From contig JAGMVK010000003.1 of NCBI GenBank assembly GCA_020747065.1, positions 992,001 through 1,056,000 on the forward strand: DNA of 64,000 bases. The letters run 5' to 3'. Origin of the DNA: Cadophora sp. MPI-SDFR-AT-0126. Taxonomy: Eukaryota; Ascomycota; Leotiomycetes; Helotiales; Ploettnerulaceae. Shown piece after piece: positions 46,777 to 60,500 of this stretch. The position numbers and the translations under genes are program-made. A model generated the notes under the pieces. The model saw only the letters and a list, made by a program, of their open reading frames with translations. It was not told where the DNA came from and made no database searches. Within the stretch, counting starts at the first letter, position 1. Each line of letters starts with the position of its first letter.

Positions 46777-46999
46777 TGTAACATTGAAGTGACGGAAGTA
46801 CTGGAAATAGGGGTACTTAGGTTTAGCTGGAATATTACTAAACGGAAACCGAACCAGATTTGTGTATATATAGAACCGCTTCCCCTATAAGGGCTCCTTA
46901 CCTTCTTATTTCCTTTATACTAGACTTATAATATTATTATTTACCTACTCTCTTACTCCTATACTTAATACTACACTTAGTAATATTATATTATTATAT
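46777..46999 (+). repeat. LTR of the gypsy family, plus orientation
   Basis: Begins with TG and ends with a mutated terminus. It is the inverted partner of 40,430-40,652 and the 5' LTR of the element whose gag follows. Confidence 0.8.
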
Positions 47000-47925
47000 T
47001 AAATAAGAAGGTTACTCTTACTAGGGATAGCTTATATAATATTCTATTACTTAGAAGATATAGTTAATTGATTCTTATCTGAATCACTCTTAATTACTAT
47101 CCTTAAAGAGTTAGGATTCTAGAGATCTCTTAAATAAACTAATGAACTAGGGTTTAGTTCTACTTATCGTAAATCAGTATAATTAGAGTAGAGTAGTCTT
47201 TATTAATAGAGACTCTAAATAACCCCCTTTATATAAAGACTACTATAGATAAATTTAAAGTATTATAACTACTACTACTAGAATCCTTAAGTTTATGAAA
47301 CTCTTTTAAACTACTTTTATTTCCCTTTAGAATATAACTATATAACTCCTACTACCTATGGAGTTGCGGTGTATAAAAACTACCTTAATACTAATATTCT
47401 TTACTAGAAAACTATAAAGTATCCCCTTAATACTTTTAGAACCCTTATTTCGGGCTGTACTTAAATCACGCTTGAATCTTCTTCTATTTCTATTATAGAT
47501 ACTACTAATATAGTAGGCCTATCTAGCGAAGCTATTAATAATACTCTTAACTCTCTAACTCTAGCTAGAAGCTTTTCTAGCCGTAGGACTTAAGATAATA
47601 AAGATAAAGGTTGTATAAACTAAGATAAGAGAGACTTTAGTGACTTAAATATATTAAGAGAAATTATCTAATCTATAGAGAATCGAAATCGTACTTAAGA
47701 GGCCTCCTTAGCTTATATTAAGTAATTACTAATTTCCGCTTAAGCTACGCTAGTAGTATCTCCTGCTAATCTTACCTTAACTCCCCTTAGAACCCTATTA
47801 TTAATTATTTAATCAATAGAAAAAGACAAATTAATAGATCAGAGTAGATATACCTTATTTAAGCTAGAAAATACCTCCTTTACTATATATAAGACGGAAT
47901 CGGATACCCCTCGGGGACCTAAGGT

Positions 47926-47930
47926 ATAGC
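47926..47930. repeat. Target-site duplication ATAGC, left copy
   Basis: ATAGC directly abuts the left LTR of the outer copia element. The second copy is at 63,161-63,165. Confidence 0.9.
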
Positions 47931-48145
47931 TGTCGGTTCAATACTAAATATAAGCTAAGAATTAAACGTAAATATTATATATATGTATATTAAGCTTAAT
48001 AGTATGGAAAATCTATGTATTTCTAAGAGGGGGCGAGAGATACTAGACTATATACTGCCTCTGAAACACTACTGAATTGCCTTTATAAGTAGTCCTACCC
48101 CTTATTCTAGCTGAGATATAGCTTATATAGGCTTATAGACTAACA
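47931..48145 (-). repeat. 3' LTR of the outer copia element
   Basis: 215 bp starting TGTCGGTTCAATAC on the plus strand (end of the LTR on the minus strand) and ending TAACA. It is the same LTR as 49,976-50,190, 57,370-57,584 and 62,942-63,160. Confidence 0.93.
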
Positions 48146-49970
48146 CCGGTAAATCTTCTTTTTGGAAAAATAGTTTCTAAGTGAATCTCTATTATAGAAG
48201 TAAATCTCTATTTTAATTATAAGAGAAAAATAGTTGTAAAGAGTAACTATGTAGGTAAAGGAGGTAGAATAGGTGTACTAAGTATAAAGCTACGGAAGTA
48301 CTATAGTCCGAAAGACCTTCGGTTATAGCCTGAAAGCTATACGTCGGAAGTAGTTGATATAGCTCGTTAGAAGATAATAGTAAGTAAATAAATACTAAGT
48401 GAGGCTATCGCTAGCTATATAAAACCGAGATCTTTCTCTATTTTAAAGCTCTTCCTTCTTAAGTAAATATTAAAGAATTACTTATAAGTATATAAATCTT
48501 TAATTTTAAAAGATATTTACTAATATTTTACTATAATCTGTACTAAATTAAATAAGTAAAAGTAAGTATAGAAATTCAAAAGAATTATAGGTAATTCAGT
48601 AATAAAATAGATACTAATATAAATAGTGCTTATATTAATACTATTTAAAACTCTTACTACTGCCTACTAAAATTACTATATTTATTATATCTAACTTCTA
48701 GTAAAGAAATCGAACTACATTTACTCCTTTAATAAGTAAGAGAGTAAGAAATACTTATATTATACTAAAAAGAAATCCCTATATAATCCTATAAGGACCC
48801 CCCTCTCTTTTTCTAATCCTAAATTCTAAATTACCTTAAATATAATCTATAATTAACCTATTTATAGATCCCCTAGTTTTTAAATATTAAGTACTAAGAA
48901 CTCACTTATATCCTTACTAGTAAGGATACTACTACTATCTCTACTACTACTATAGCTATTAATATAGAACTCTGGATTATAGTTACTAAACTATTAAAGA
49001 CTTAGAATAAGATAAGTTTAGTATTATTAGAAAAGACTTATATTCTTTATATTAGGATAATAGATCTTACTTAAAGTTAATTTATAAGTAATCCCCTTTT
49101 CTTTTACTTTAAATCTTTACTAAATATACTCTAGTTCTTATCTAGCTAAAACTTCTATAGGATTATAAGTAGATCCTCTCCTATATAAAGAAGTAGGTTA
49201 AGGAGGCTATAGCTTTTATTATATCTTATTATAGTAGTATTAAGTATAAGACCCTTATAAGGATAATAGAGATAGAGATAAAGAAGGTTCAGGCCCTTAG
49301 GTAAAGAAAAATTAGGGTAGAAGTTGCCTAAGTAGCGTAGGAGAGAAGGAATCTAGTAATATGCTAGTTAATCTAAGTATTACTTATAAGTAGAGGAATA
49401 GGCCCTGTTTTGGAAAAGCTTTGTAGTTAGTTCTTTATAGCAGTACTTTCTTTATACTAATATATAGGAATAATCCCTTATAGTAAAACCGGTACTTAGT
49501 CCCTATTAGAATATTATTATAAGGCTACTTATTAGTGCTTTGAATTAGAGAGTAATTACTTGCAAATTAAATTCATTTTTTCTTTTATATCTTAAATATA
49601 ACTGAAAATAATTATAAGTAATTAATAAGAGTTATAAGGAAATTATAATAAAGGAAAAATCACTTCTTATCTGAAACCTCTTTATTACTTCACTGAATTA
49701 GTACTATTAATTCGTGAGCTTAGATTATAAGTTAAACTAGCTTCTAAATCGATATTAAGTAGCCTCTAAACTTAACCCTCTATCTTTATAGTTAAGGTAT
49801 TAGTATTAATTAGCTCTTAAAGAGCTCTATTTAATATTATTTTTATTATAGTATTAGTAGGATTACGAGTGCTATTAATCTATTGAATCTCCGTTAACTC
49901 CCTACGCTTATATAATTAACAAATTACTATTATATTAATTATTAAATATTTCTTCTTTATAGTACTAAGC

Positions 49971-49975
49971 TTAAT
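49971..49975. repeat. Target-site duplication TTAAT, left copy
   Basis: TTAAT directly before the inner element; the second copy is 57,585-57,589. Joining the flanks across it restores the RNase H reading of the outer element. Confidence 0.92.
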
Positions 49976-50190
49976 TGTTGGTCCACAGGCCCATACAGGA
50001 CATGTCTCAGCTAGAATAGGGGGTAGGACCACTTGCGGAGGTGATTCAGTAGCGTTTCGGAGGCAGTATATAGTCTAGTATCTCCCGCCCTCTCTTAGAA
50101 ATACATAGATTTTCTATACTATTAAGCTTAATATATATATATATGATATTTACGTTTAATTCTTAGCTTATATTCAGTATTAAACCGATA
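49976..50190 (+). repeat. 5' LTR of the inner copia element
   Basis: 215 bp. It differs from the 3' LTR at about 22 positions by eye, all transitions. Confidence 0.94.
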
Positions 50191-50539
50191 CTAATTAGTA
50201 GTTAACACGTACTATAGAGTAGATAGGTCACAGTAAGAAAAGCGGCGACTTCAACGTTAAGTACTTAGCTATACTTAATAGGTAACTCTTTAAAACTAAA
50301 TTAATAAGTAGCGATTTAGGAGTAAGGGATAAGTATCACGTTTAGACTATAAATCTTATACACCTGTATATATAATAATAGTAGCGATTCCTCTTCGATA
50401 ATCGTTAAGTTAATTACTTAACTCTAGCTAAAGAGCTTTTAAGTAAATAATACTATATCCGGAAGACTACTAATTCAGATACAAACTATAGCTAAAGAAA
50501 TATTAGCTATTTTAGACTAGGAGGAAAGAGTAGAGGAGG

Positions 50540-52330
50540 AAGAGGAAGCGGCGGAGGTAGTATAGATAGGGCTAAAGCTAGTAGAGGAACTACTAGAGGA
50601 TCTAACGAAGCTTTCGTAAGAGTTTCAGAAGCTCTTTTATAATAGTAGTAAGAAGGGCGAGTTCCTTTTCTAAGACTACTAAGAGTACTTTGGAAATTAG
50701 TCTCTATTCCATTTTTCCCGGATAAGGAAATTAAAGCAGATTATACTATAAGACGTATTACGAGCTAATAGTATTTACGTATAATAGGATAGAGTACTAG
50801 TATCTATTACGTTAGCTCAGATAGCACGAGCTAAAGATAATATTTAGCCAGAGGATTAATTAAGGTTATAGATTCAGAACGCTCTTAAGACAGTACTAGA
50901 CTAGATTCAGAGCACTTATTAAGCGACGACCTTAACTACCTAAACACTTTACCAGAGAGTACTTTCACCATATTAACGCAATAAACCAATAGTAGTAATC
51001 GATTCTATTAAGTCGACTTCTCTAGAGAAGGAAGAGGGGATATACTAACGTGTTTAGTTAAGAAGTAATTTCCTAAGGGCTGAGGTATCTCAGAGCTTAG
51101 ATAATTTTACTACCCCTACTTATATAAAACTTACTATTCCAGACGACGATTTATATAGCGCAACACTACTAGTTTATATAAAGAGAGAGTTCTTATTTAC
51201 CCCTAGGAGAGAACCCCTAAATATAGCACTAATATAGAGACCGAACAAGAATCTATTACTAAATCCAGTACTAACCCCGGATATATACCCGCGGGATAAG
51301 TCTTTACCCCTATTTACAGGACCTAGACCTAACAGACTATATACGGAGCAGATACGACTATCCTAGTATATCCAGGATATATTAACGCAGAGCTAATTAA
51401 AGTCCTTAGTAAGCCTTAGTAAGATATATATAAAAGAGCTTTAGTATAGTAGGTCTAAAGACTACTTAGATAAGAAGCTATATATCTTTACTGACTTCTA
51501 TTAGAAAGCCGGCGTTAATTATAATATTTAGCACTAGGTATTTCCGACGATACTCCGGGACGAAGTAAGTTCGTACTATTATCAGTACCTATAGAATAAG
51601 GGGTATAAATTTAATGATCTTATTAAAGTAATATATACTAACTTTAAGATAAAGGAGAGAGCTAACTAATTCCTTAGCTATTAGTTTAGCCTGACTTTCT
51701 TGTTATTTCAAACTAAGCCTTACTAGAAGGGCAGGCTAATTTTAGCTCAGTTAGAGAGCTTCGCTAGAGAACTGTAAAGTATCTAACTTAGCCTTAAAGA
51801 CGATAATATACGAAACGATAAGATATTACGCGATAAGCTTATATAAGGAGTATCTGGAAACCTACTCTTTAAGATGGCGTTATTTCGAGCACTACTTATA
51901 TTCCTTATATTAATAGATAGCCTTCGCATAGCTTTAAGCGTAGAAATAACTTATAAGTTAGGACCATAAGTAGGAAAATACACCGGGTTAGGGCTAAATC
52001 ACTATTATTCCTACGTAGCGGATAGAAGAGCCCTTTATTCAGATCGGAGGATAAAGTTTTTAGTAGGTAATAAACGTGGAATTAAATTCCAGCCTAAACT
52101 AAGTTATATAGAGTGTATTATCTGTAAGAAGATAGATTACTATAGTAGTTATTATTCTAATAAGAAGTAGAGAGCGTTAAAGGTAAAGTACTTTACTAAG
52201 CGTAAAGCAGAAGGTATAAAAGTAACTAATAATTCTTTTAAGGCTTACTTAGCGTATACTAAGGGAACCGGATTAGATTTAGATTAGAACTAAGGAGATC
52301 CCGGAATTTAGGAAGATAATCTAGATTCCT
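50540..52330 (+). pseudogene. gag of the inner copia element
   Basis: The plus-strand reading is interrupted by many stops. A Cys-knuckle trace (CIICKKIDYYSSYYSNK at about 52,113-52,165) shows Cys-x2-Cys retained and the His/Cys positions turned to Tyr or lost, as expected from C-to-T changes. An acidic tail follows. It would have encoded the capsid-forming RNA-binding protein. Confidence 0.7.
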
Positions 52331-52559
52331 AGGATTCTGATACTTCATTATATTCTAATGATTTATTAACTAGTTCCAATAGCGGGAATAAAGACGGAAA
52401 AGCTTTCTTCACGACCGTGTTTATAGTAAGTAAGGCAGAATATAATATATAAGACGTCATAAAAAGGCTTAACAAATAGAAGGCGTTATATATACTAGAG
52501 AGTAGAATTCAAAAACCACCCTAGGAAGAGAGGTATACAACGTAATAGACAGATTAATT

Positions 52560-55500
52560 CTTTTAAGGTCTTCTTATTAATATAGGAGCGTCTAGTAAGA
52601 ACGTGGGAGGTATTAATTAATTACGTACGTTATAGCGAGTTCGGAATATTAAGTATAATACTAGTTAATCAGATAGGAGTCGGATCTAATTCGGAGCCGG
52701 TTCTTATACCTCCCTAGAGGTTACTATAGTAGATACCTTAGTTAGGGTTTTAGACTTCTATATTATAGATACGGATATGCCATTCTTAGTGTGTTTATAA
52801 TAGCTAGATAAGATAGGTGCGTACTACGATAACTTATAGAATATATTAATTCAGGGAGATAAGAGGTACTTAATTATGCGAAAGAAGGAACACCTATAGC
52901 TTCTTTTGGACTAGCATTATTAACTAATTGAACCTTCAGTTAATATAATCAGCTAGTGCTATTTAACAGAGATAGAGATTCATCGGCTTTATAGATAATT
53001 CGGCTACCTATTAGTATAATATCTGCAGTATTTACTAGACTAAGCTAGCTATGAGTCTAATTCTAATATCATGTTACAGGTTAAAGAGATATGTGAGTAC
53101 TACTAGAAACATATAGATACTCTATATAGGTTCAAATTTAAACTGTAAGATAATATAGACTTTAACTATATAGTTTACGTTAATATTATATAGTTTAGAG
53201 AACAATATGCACTTTATATAGTAGATAAGGCTATAGGATTCGGGGCTATAAAGCTGCTCTAAAAGCGCCCTAGTTCAGCTACAGCTTAAGCTACTTTCAA
53301 CGCATTTAAATCAGCATAGATAGACATATATATTAGACTCCCTGACTTCGTTATCTACAACTATAGAACTAACTTCAACTCTGCGGAGTTTTAAGGTGCA
53401 CTTAGGGCCGTAGGGAGTACGCCTAAACTTGTCCTAGTAGAGGTACACTACTTAATTAGTAAGGTAAAACGATATCATTATCTACTCCGACGTGCCTACG
53501 AAATCATTACAGAAGAGCACCTTAATATAAGTAATAAGGATCGCCTATAAATAGCTATTAAAGCTATTAACGATATAGCTAAACTAAATAGCTTAATCCC
53601 TACGCTTCTTATTTTCAGTGCCTACTTAAAAATAACGGAAATGAATCCTTTAAACCTATCTATCTAATAACGTGCAGAGACTATTAAGAGGGCTATAATA
53701 GAGGTACGCTAAATACATATGAAACGGTAAGTTAATAATACGCTAGTAACCCGTAATAGCCTTAGTACAACGTATATTTATGATCTTAAGCTTTAAGATT
53801 AAGTATTAGTTTAGCGTAAAAAGAAGGGATAGAAGGGACCGTATACTTTCTTAGGAATAGAGGGTGAAGTATGTAAAATAGACATAGATAATAGTAGAAC
53901 ACGCATATTTCGTTCAATATTAGTACGTCTATTTAAGATAGATATATCTAGCGTTGAATAAAAGAAAGAAAAATTACTAGATATAACCTATAAGCTTAGC
54001 TTACTAGTCCGAAAAGCCCCCGAAACTATACCGAAACTCCCCTAAATCGCTATTAAAGTCCCATTTATAAAGCTAATTATAGGACTACTAACAATTAATA
54101 ATAATTATAATACTAAAGTGTTTCTAACTAAGAAGAAGATAAGAGATTAAGAGCTATTAATTAAGCTACACGTAGAAGGTAAGATCACTATACTTAGCTT
54201 ACTATTTTAGTAATCCCGACGAACTAAGTACGAAGCTCTTATTAAGAGAGGTGTTTTTATACCGATTTCTAAAGGCGATCTTAGAGTAAGAAGCTACCGT
54301 ATCTTCAAATTAAGGATAGTAGATAAAGTAAAGGGTAAGGAGTCTATAATATTATACGAGAAATTAAGGCTCGTTATCTAATACTTTAATAATAAAGGTA
54401 AGAAGGAGATATTAACTCAGTCTCCTACTATCTAACAGGTAAGCTAGAGATTACTTATCTCCTTAGCTATAACTATAAGGCACTTGAACTAGGTCTAAAA
54501 GGGGTCCGGTATATATCTAGTAATCCGAGATATTACTTAAGCTTATATCCAGTTAATAATAAAACTCCTTCGGAATATCTTTATATAGCTACTGGAAGAG
54601 ATCGTAGATGAATTCCCTCTTAGTACGATATTTATAGTAATACTCCCTCTTTATAGTATACTAGAATCCGGAAATCACTAGTTTAATACTTACTATAAGC
54701 ACTATATAGAAAGGCTCTAGATAGAAATATTAACGTATAACCCTTACTTACTAATTAGTACTAAAGAAAGCTATAAGTTTAGAGTCGTTAGAATATAAAC
54801 AGATAATACTCTTATCCTTAAGGATAATGACTTCTTAGTAAGAGAGTAGGATAAGATTATAGAAGCTAATTTCCTAACGAAGCTGATTTAAGTCCTACTT
54901 CCCTCCGAATCTATTACGTTTAACAGATATACTATTACTTTAGACGGAGATAATATTTATATATCGTAGAAAGGGTAAGGAGTAAAGCTAGAATTAATTA
55001 ATATAAAAGCACTAGATTATAAGAAGGCCTACGTAGAGTAACACGCTCGCGGAGCTTATATTATAACGATTTACCAACCGGAAGCTAACTTTGATCTATT
55101 AGTAGTAGCGTAATATCAGGATCTAACGATTGATAACACTAAAGCTTTGAACTAACGCCTTTAATAGCAAATAGATAACGCGGAGAGAGGTTTATAGTAT
55201 ATACTAGTTAATCTACACTATACTAAACTTTATATCTTTATTAATAGATTATTTACTAATAATAAGGATCTAAGTTCTTAGATCGGGTTTCTAGTAGTAA
55301 TCGGAACAGAAACAGAGGGGGATACGGAATTTATCCTCTCCGGTAATATTATTCATATAAGCTCCATAAAGTGCAAGAGAGTAACACGTACTATACTCGC
55401 TTCGGAGCTATATACTATAGTAGTAGGAATTAATATATTAATTACCTTAGGAACTACTATTAATATAGTGATAGATAAGCTTAGATTACTATAGCTTCCT

Positions 55501-55800
55501 ACTATAGTGTGTATAGATTCCCTATCTCTCTATAAGTGTATTATTAAGCTTAGTACTACAAAGGAGAAACGTTTAATAATTAATATAATAGTAATTCGTT
55601 AATTATATAAGCGTAGGGAATTAACGGAGATTCGATAGATTAATAGCACTTATAATCCTACTAATACTATAATAAAAACAACGCTAAATAGAGCTCTTTA
55701 AGAGCTAATTAATACTAACACCTTAACTATAAAGATAGAGGGTTAGGTTCAGAGGCTACTTAATATCGATTTAGAAGCTAGTTTGACTTATAATCTAGGC
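52560..55800 (+). pseudogene. pol of the inner copia element (PR-INT-RT-RNaseH)
   Basis: Traces occur in copia order on the plus strand. The protease active site is INIGASSKNVGG near 52,580. The integrase C-terminal module is at about 53,790-53,930 (KGPYTFLGIEGEVCKIDI, RSILVRLFKIDI). RT starts near 54,225 (KYEALIKRGVFIPI, LRVRSYRIFK). RNase H lies at about 55,230-55,760 (TNNKDLSS, IGFLVVIGTETEG, KRVTRTILASELYTIV). Stops appear every 10-40 codons, mostly TAG/TAA where Gln or Trp is expected. Confidence 0.85.
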
Positions 55801-56124
55801 TCACGAATTAATAGTACTAATTTAGTGGAGTAACAGAGAGGTTTCGGATAAGGGGTGATTTTTCCTTTATTATGATTTCCTTATAACTCTTATTAATCAC
55901 TTATAATTATTTTCAGTTGTGTTTGAGATATAGAAGAGAGAACGAGTTTAATTTGCAAGTAATTACCCTCTAATTTAAAGCACTAACAGGTAGCCTTACG
56001 ATAATACTTTAACAGGGACTAAGTGCCGGTTTCACTATAGGGGGTTACTCCCGTATACCGGTATAAAGAAAGTGCCGCTACGAAGAACTAACTACGAAGC
56101 CTTTCTGAAATAGGGCTTATTCCC

Positions 56125-56298
56125 CTACTTATAAGCAGCACCCAGATTAACTAGCGTATTACTAGATTCCTCCTTCCCTACGCTACTTAGGTGACTTCCA
56201 CCCTGATTTCTCTTTACCCGAGGGCCTGAACCTTCTTTATCTCTATCTCTATTATCCCCCGCAGGGGTCTTACACTTAATACTACTATAATAAGACAT
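56125..56298 (-). pseudogene. Antisense open frame in the copia 3' region
   Basis: On the strand opposite to pol, an ATG at 56,298 opens 57 codons (MSYYSSIKCKTPAGDNRDRD ... GAAYK) to a TAG at 56,125. The same frame continues on both sides if TAG/TAA stops are taken as RIP-altered codons. Upstream (about 56,620-56,460) it is helical, with AAINAELRVIATKL. The outer element carries the matching frame at about 49,240-49,410 on the opposite window strand (NRDRDKEGSGP, SSVGEKESSNMLVNL), where extra stops replace Arg and Gln. Conservation of an amino-acid reading in two copies suggests a former antisense gene. No family was recognised. Confidence 0.4.
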
Positions 56299-57369
56299 AA
56301 CGGAAGCTATAGCCTCCTTAACCTGCTTCTCTATATAGGAAAGGATCTACTCATAGTCCTATAGAAGTTTTAGCTAGATAGGAACTAGAGTATATTTAGT
56401 GAAGATTTAGAATAAAAGAAAAGAGGATTACCTACGAATTAACTTTAGGCGAGATCCGCTATCTTAGTATAAAGAGCACGAGTCTCCTCTAATAACGCTA
56501 AACTTATCTTATCCTAAGTCTTTAGTAGCTTAGTAGCTATAACCCGGAGTTCTGCATTAATAGCTGCAGCGGCAGTAGAGACAGTAGTAGTATCCTCACT
56601 AGTAAGGGTATAAGTAAGTTCTTAGTACTTAGTATCTAAGAACTAGGGGATCTATAAACGGGTTAGTTACGGATTATATTCGGGGTAGTTCAGAATTTAA
56701 GATTAGGAAAAGGGAGGGAGGGTACCTACAGGATTATATAGGGATTTCTTTTCAGTATAGTATAAGCATTTCTTACTCTCTTACTTATTAAAGGAGCAGA
56801 TGTAGTTTGATTTCTTCGCTAGGAGTCGGACGTAACGGATATAGTAGTTTCAGTGGGCAGTAGTAAGAGCTCCGAATGGTATTAGTGCAGGCACTGTTTA
56901 TGTTAGTATCCGTTTTACTACTAAACTACCTACGATTCTTTTGAATTTCTATACTTACTTTTACTTATTTAATTTAGTACGGACTACAGTAAAATATTAG
57001 CGAATATCTCTCGAGATCGAAGGTTTATACACTTATAAGTAGTTCTTTAATGTTTACTTAAGGAAAGAGAGCTTCAGAATAGAGAGAGATCTCGGTTTTA
57101 TATAGCTAGCGATAGCCTCGCTTAGTATTTATTTACTTACTATTATCTTCTAACGGGCTGCATTAACTACTTCCGACGTATAGCTTTCAGGCCACAACCG
57201 GAGGTCTTTCGGATTATGGTACTTCCGTGGCTCCGTACTTGGTACACCTATTTTACCTTCTTTACCTATATAGTCACTCTTTGCAACTTTTTTTTACAAT
57301 TAAAATAGAGATTCGCTTCTATAATGGAGATTCACTTAGAAACTGTCTTTCTAAAAGAAGATTTACCGG

Positions 57370-57584
57370 TGTTAGTCCATAGGCCTATACAGGACATATC
57401 TCAGCTAGAATAGGGGGTAGGACTACTTACGGAGGCGATTTAGTGGCGTTTCGGAGGTAGTATATAGTCTGGTATCTCCCGCCCCCTCTTAGAAATATAT
57501 AGATTTTCCATACTATTAAGCTTGATATGCATATATATGATATTTACGTTTGATTCTTGGCTTATATTCGGTATTGAACCGACA
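57370..57584 (+). repeat. 3' LTR of the inner copia element
   Basis: 215 bp, TGTTAG...GACA, directly followed by the TTAAT duplication. Confidence 0.94.
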
Positions 57585-57589
57585 TTAAT
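57585..57589. repeat. Target-site duplication TTAAT, right copy
   Basis: Second copy of the inner element's target duplication. Confidence 0.92.
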
Positions 57590-60500
57590 AATACACTTAT
57601 AGAGAGATAAGAAATCTATATATATTACGGTAAAAAGCTATAGTAATCTAAGCTTATTTATTACTATATTAATAGTGGTTTCTAAGGTAATTAATATATT
57701 GATTTCTACTACTATAGTATATAGTTTTAAAGTAAGTATAGTACGCGTTACTCTCTTATACTTTATAGAGCTTATATAAATAATATTACTAGAAAGGATA
57801 AATTCCGTATTCTTTTCTATTTCTATTCTAATTACTACTAAAAACTTAATCTATAAACTTAGATTCTTATTATTAGTAAATAATTTATTAATAAAGATAT
57901 AAAGTTTAGTATAATATAAATTAATTAGTATATACTATAAACTTCTTTTTACGTTATTTATTTACTATTAAAGGTATTAGTTTAAAGCTTTAGCGTTATT
58001 AATCGTTAGATCTTGATATTATATTACTATTAATAAATCAAAGTTAGCTTCTAGTTAGTAAATTATTATAATATAAGCTCTATAAGTATATTACTCTATA
58101 TAAGTCTTTTTATAATTTAGTGCTTTTATATTAATTAATTCTAGCTTTACTCCTTACTCTTTCTGTAATATATAAATATTATCTTTATTTAAAGTAATAG
58201 TATATCTATTAAATATAATAGATTTAGAAGGGAGTAGGACTTAAATTAGCTTTATTAGGAAATTAGCTTCTGTAATCCTATCTTATTCTCTTACTAAGAA
58301 GTTATTATTCCTAAGGATAAAAGTATTATCTATTTATATTCTAATAACTCTAAACTCGTAGCTTTCTTTAGTACTAATTAGTAAGTAAGGGTTATATATT
58401 AACGTTTCTATCTAGAGCTTTTCTATATAGTGCTTATAATAAGTATTAAACTAGTGATTTCCAAATTCTAGTATACTATAGAGAGGGAGTATTACTATAA
58501 ATATTATACTAAAGGGGAATTTATTTGTAATCTCTTCTAATAGCTATATAAAGATATTCTAAAAGAGTTTTATTATTAATTAGATATAGGCCTAAGTAAT
58601 ATCTTAGATTACTAGATATATATTAGACCCCTTTTAGACCTAATTTAGGTATCTTATAGTTATAGCTAGGGAGATAAGTAATCTTTAGCTTACTTATTAG
58701 ATAGTAGGAGACTAAGTTAATATCTTCTTCTTACTTTTATTATTAAAGTATTAAATAATAAGCCTTAATTTCTTATATAGTATTACAGATTCCTTACCTT
58801 TCACTTTATTTACTATCCTTAATTTAAAGATATAATAATCTCTTACTCTAGGATTACCTTTAGAAATTAGTATAAAAATACCTCTCTTAATAAGAGCTTT
58901 ATACTTAGTTCATTAGGATTATTGAAATAGTAAGTTAAGTATAGTAATCTTACCCTTTATATATAGCTTAATTAATAGCTCTTAATCTCTTATTTCTTTT
59001 TTAGTTAAAAACACTTTAGTATTATAATTATTATTAATTATTAGTAGTTCTAGAATTAGCTTTATAAATAGGACCTTAATAGTGATTTAGAGGTCTTTTA
59101 GTATAGTTTTATAAGCTTTTTAGACTAGTAAGCTAAGCTTATAAGTTATATTTAGTAATTTTTCTTTCTTTTATTTAATACTAAATATATCTATTTTAAA
59201 TAGATATACTAATATTAAACGGAATATATATATTTTACTATTATCTATATTTATTTTATATATTTCGCCCTCTATTCTTAAGAAAGTATAGAATCCCTTC
59301 TATTTCTTCTTTTCACGCTAAACTAATACTTAATCTTAAAGCTTAAGATCATAAATATATATTATACTAAGGCTATTATAAGTTACTAGCGTATTATTAA
59401 CTTATTATTTTGCATGTATTTAGCGTACTTCTATTATAGCTCTCTTAATAGTCTCTATACGTTATTGAATAAATAGGTTTAGAAAATCTATTTCTATTAT
59501 TTTTAGATAGGTACTAAAAATAAAAAGCGTAGGAATTAAATTATTTAATCTAGCTATATTATTAATAATTTTAATAACTATCTGTAAGCGATCCTTATTA
59601 CTTATATTAAAGTACTCTTCTATAATAATTTCGTAGGTATATTAGAGTAAATGATAATATTATTCTACCTTACTAATTAAGTAGTACGCCTCTACTAGAA
59701 TAAGTTTAGGTGTACTCCCTATAGCCCTAAGTGTACTCTAAAACTCCGTAGAGTTAAAGTTAGTTCTATAGTTATAGATAATAAAGTTAGGGGGTTTAAT
59801 ATATATATCTATCTATACTAACTTAAATATATTAAAAGTAGCCTAAGCTGTAGCTAAACTAGAGCGCTTTTAGAATAGCTTTATAGCTCCGAATCCTATA
59901 GCCTTATCTACTATATAAAGTATATATTATTCTCTAAACTATATAATATTAATGTAAACTATATAGTTAAAGTTTATATTATCTTATAATTTAAATCTAA
60001 ATCTATATAAAGCGTTTATATATTTCTGGTAATACTTATATATCTCTTTAACTTATAATATAATATTGAAATCAAACTTATAGCTAGCTTAGTCTAGTAA
60101 ATACTACAAATATTATACTAATAAGTAACTGAATTATCTATAAAACTAATAAATCTCTACCTTTATTAAATAGTACTAGCTAATTATATTAACTAAAAGT
60201 TTGATTAGTTAATAATACTAGTTTAAAAGAAGCTATAAGTACTCCTTCTTTTATATAATTAAGTACCTCTTATTTTCCTAAACTAATATATTCTATAAGT
60301 TATTATAGTATATACCTATCTTATTTAGCTATTATAAATATACTAAGAATAGCACGTTTATATTCATAATATAGAAGTCTAAAACCCTAATTAGGGTATT
60401 TACTATAGTAACCCTTAGGAAGGTATAAGAACCGGCTTTAAATTAAATCTGACTCCTACCTAATTAACTAGTATTATACTTAATATTCTGAACTTACTAT

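Larger units (their letters stand above)
46777..47930 (+). mobile_element. Ty3/gypsy element, 5' LTR and gag start
   Basis: An LTR-like sequence at 46,777-46,999 is followed by a leader and the start of gag (about 47,300-47,930). The gag ends in SDTPRGPKV before the ATAGC target duplication of the inserted copia element and resumes at 63,166. The frame carries many stops. Confidence 0.7.
49976..57584 (+). mobile_element. Full-length Ty1/copia element (inner)
   Basis: A 7,609-bp plus-strand element with two 215-bp LTRs beginning TGTTGG/TGTTAG and ending GATA/GACA (TG...CA). The internal order is gag, protease, integrase, reverse transcriptase, RNase H, the copia arrangement. A 3' region of about 1.5 kb follows without pol sequence. 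All frames are broken by RIP-type stops. It is inserted in the RNase H region of the outer element in the opposite orientation. Confidence 0.94.
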
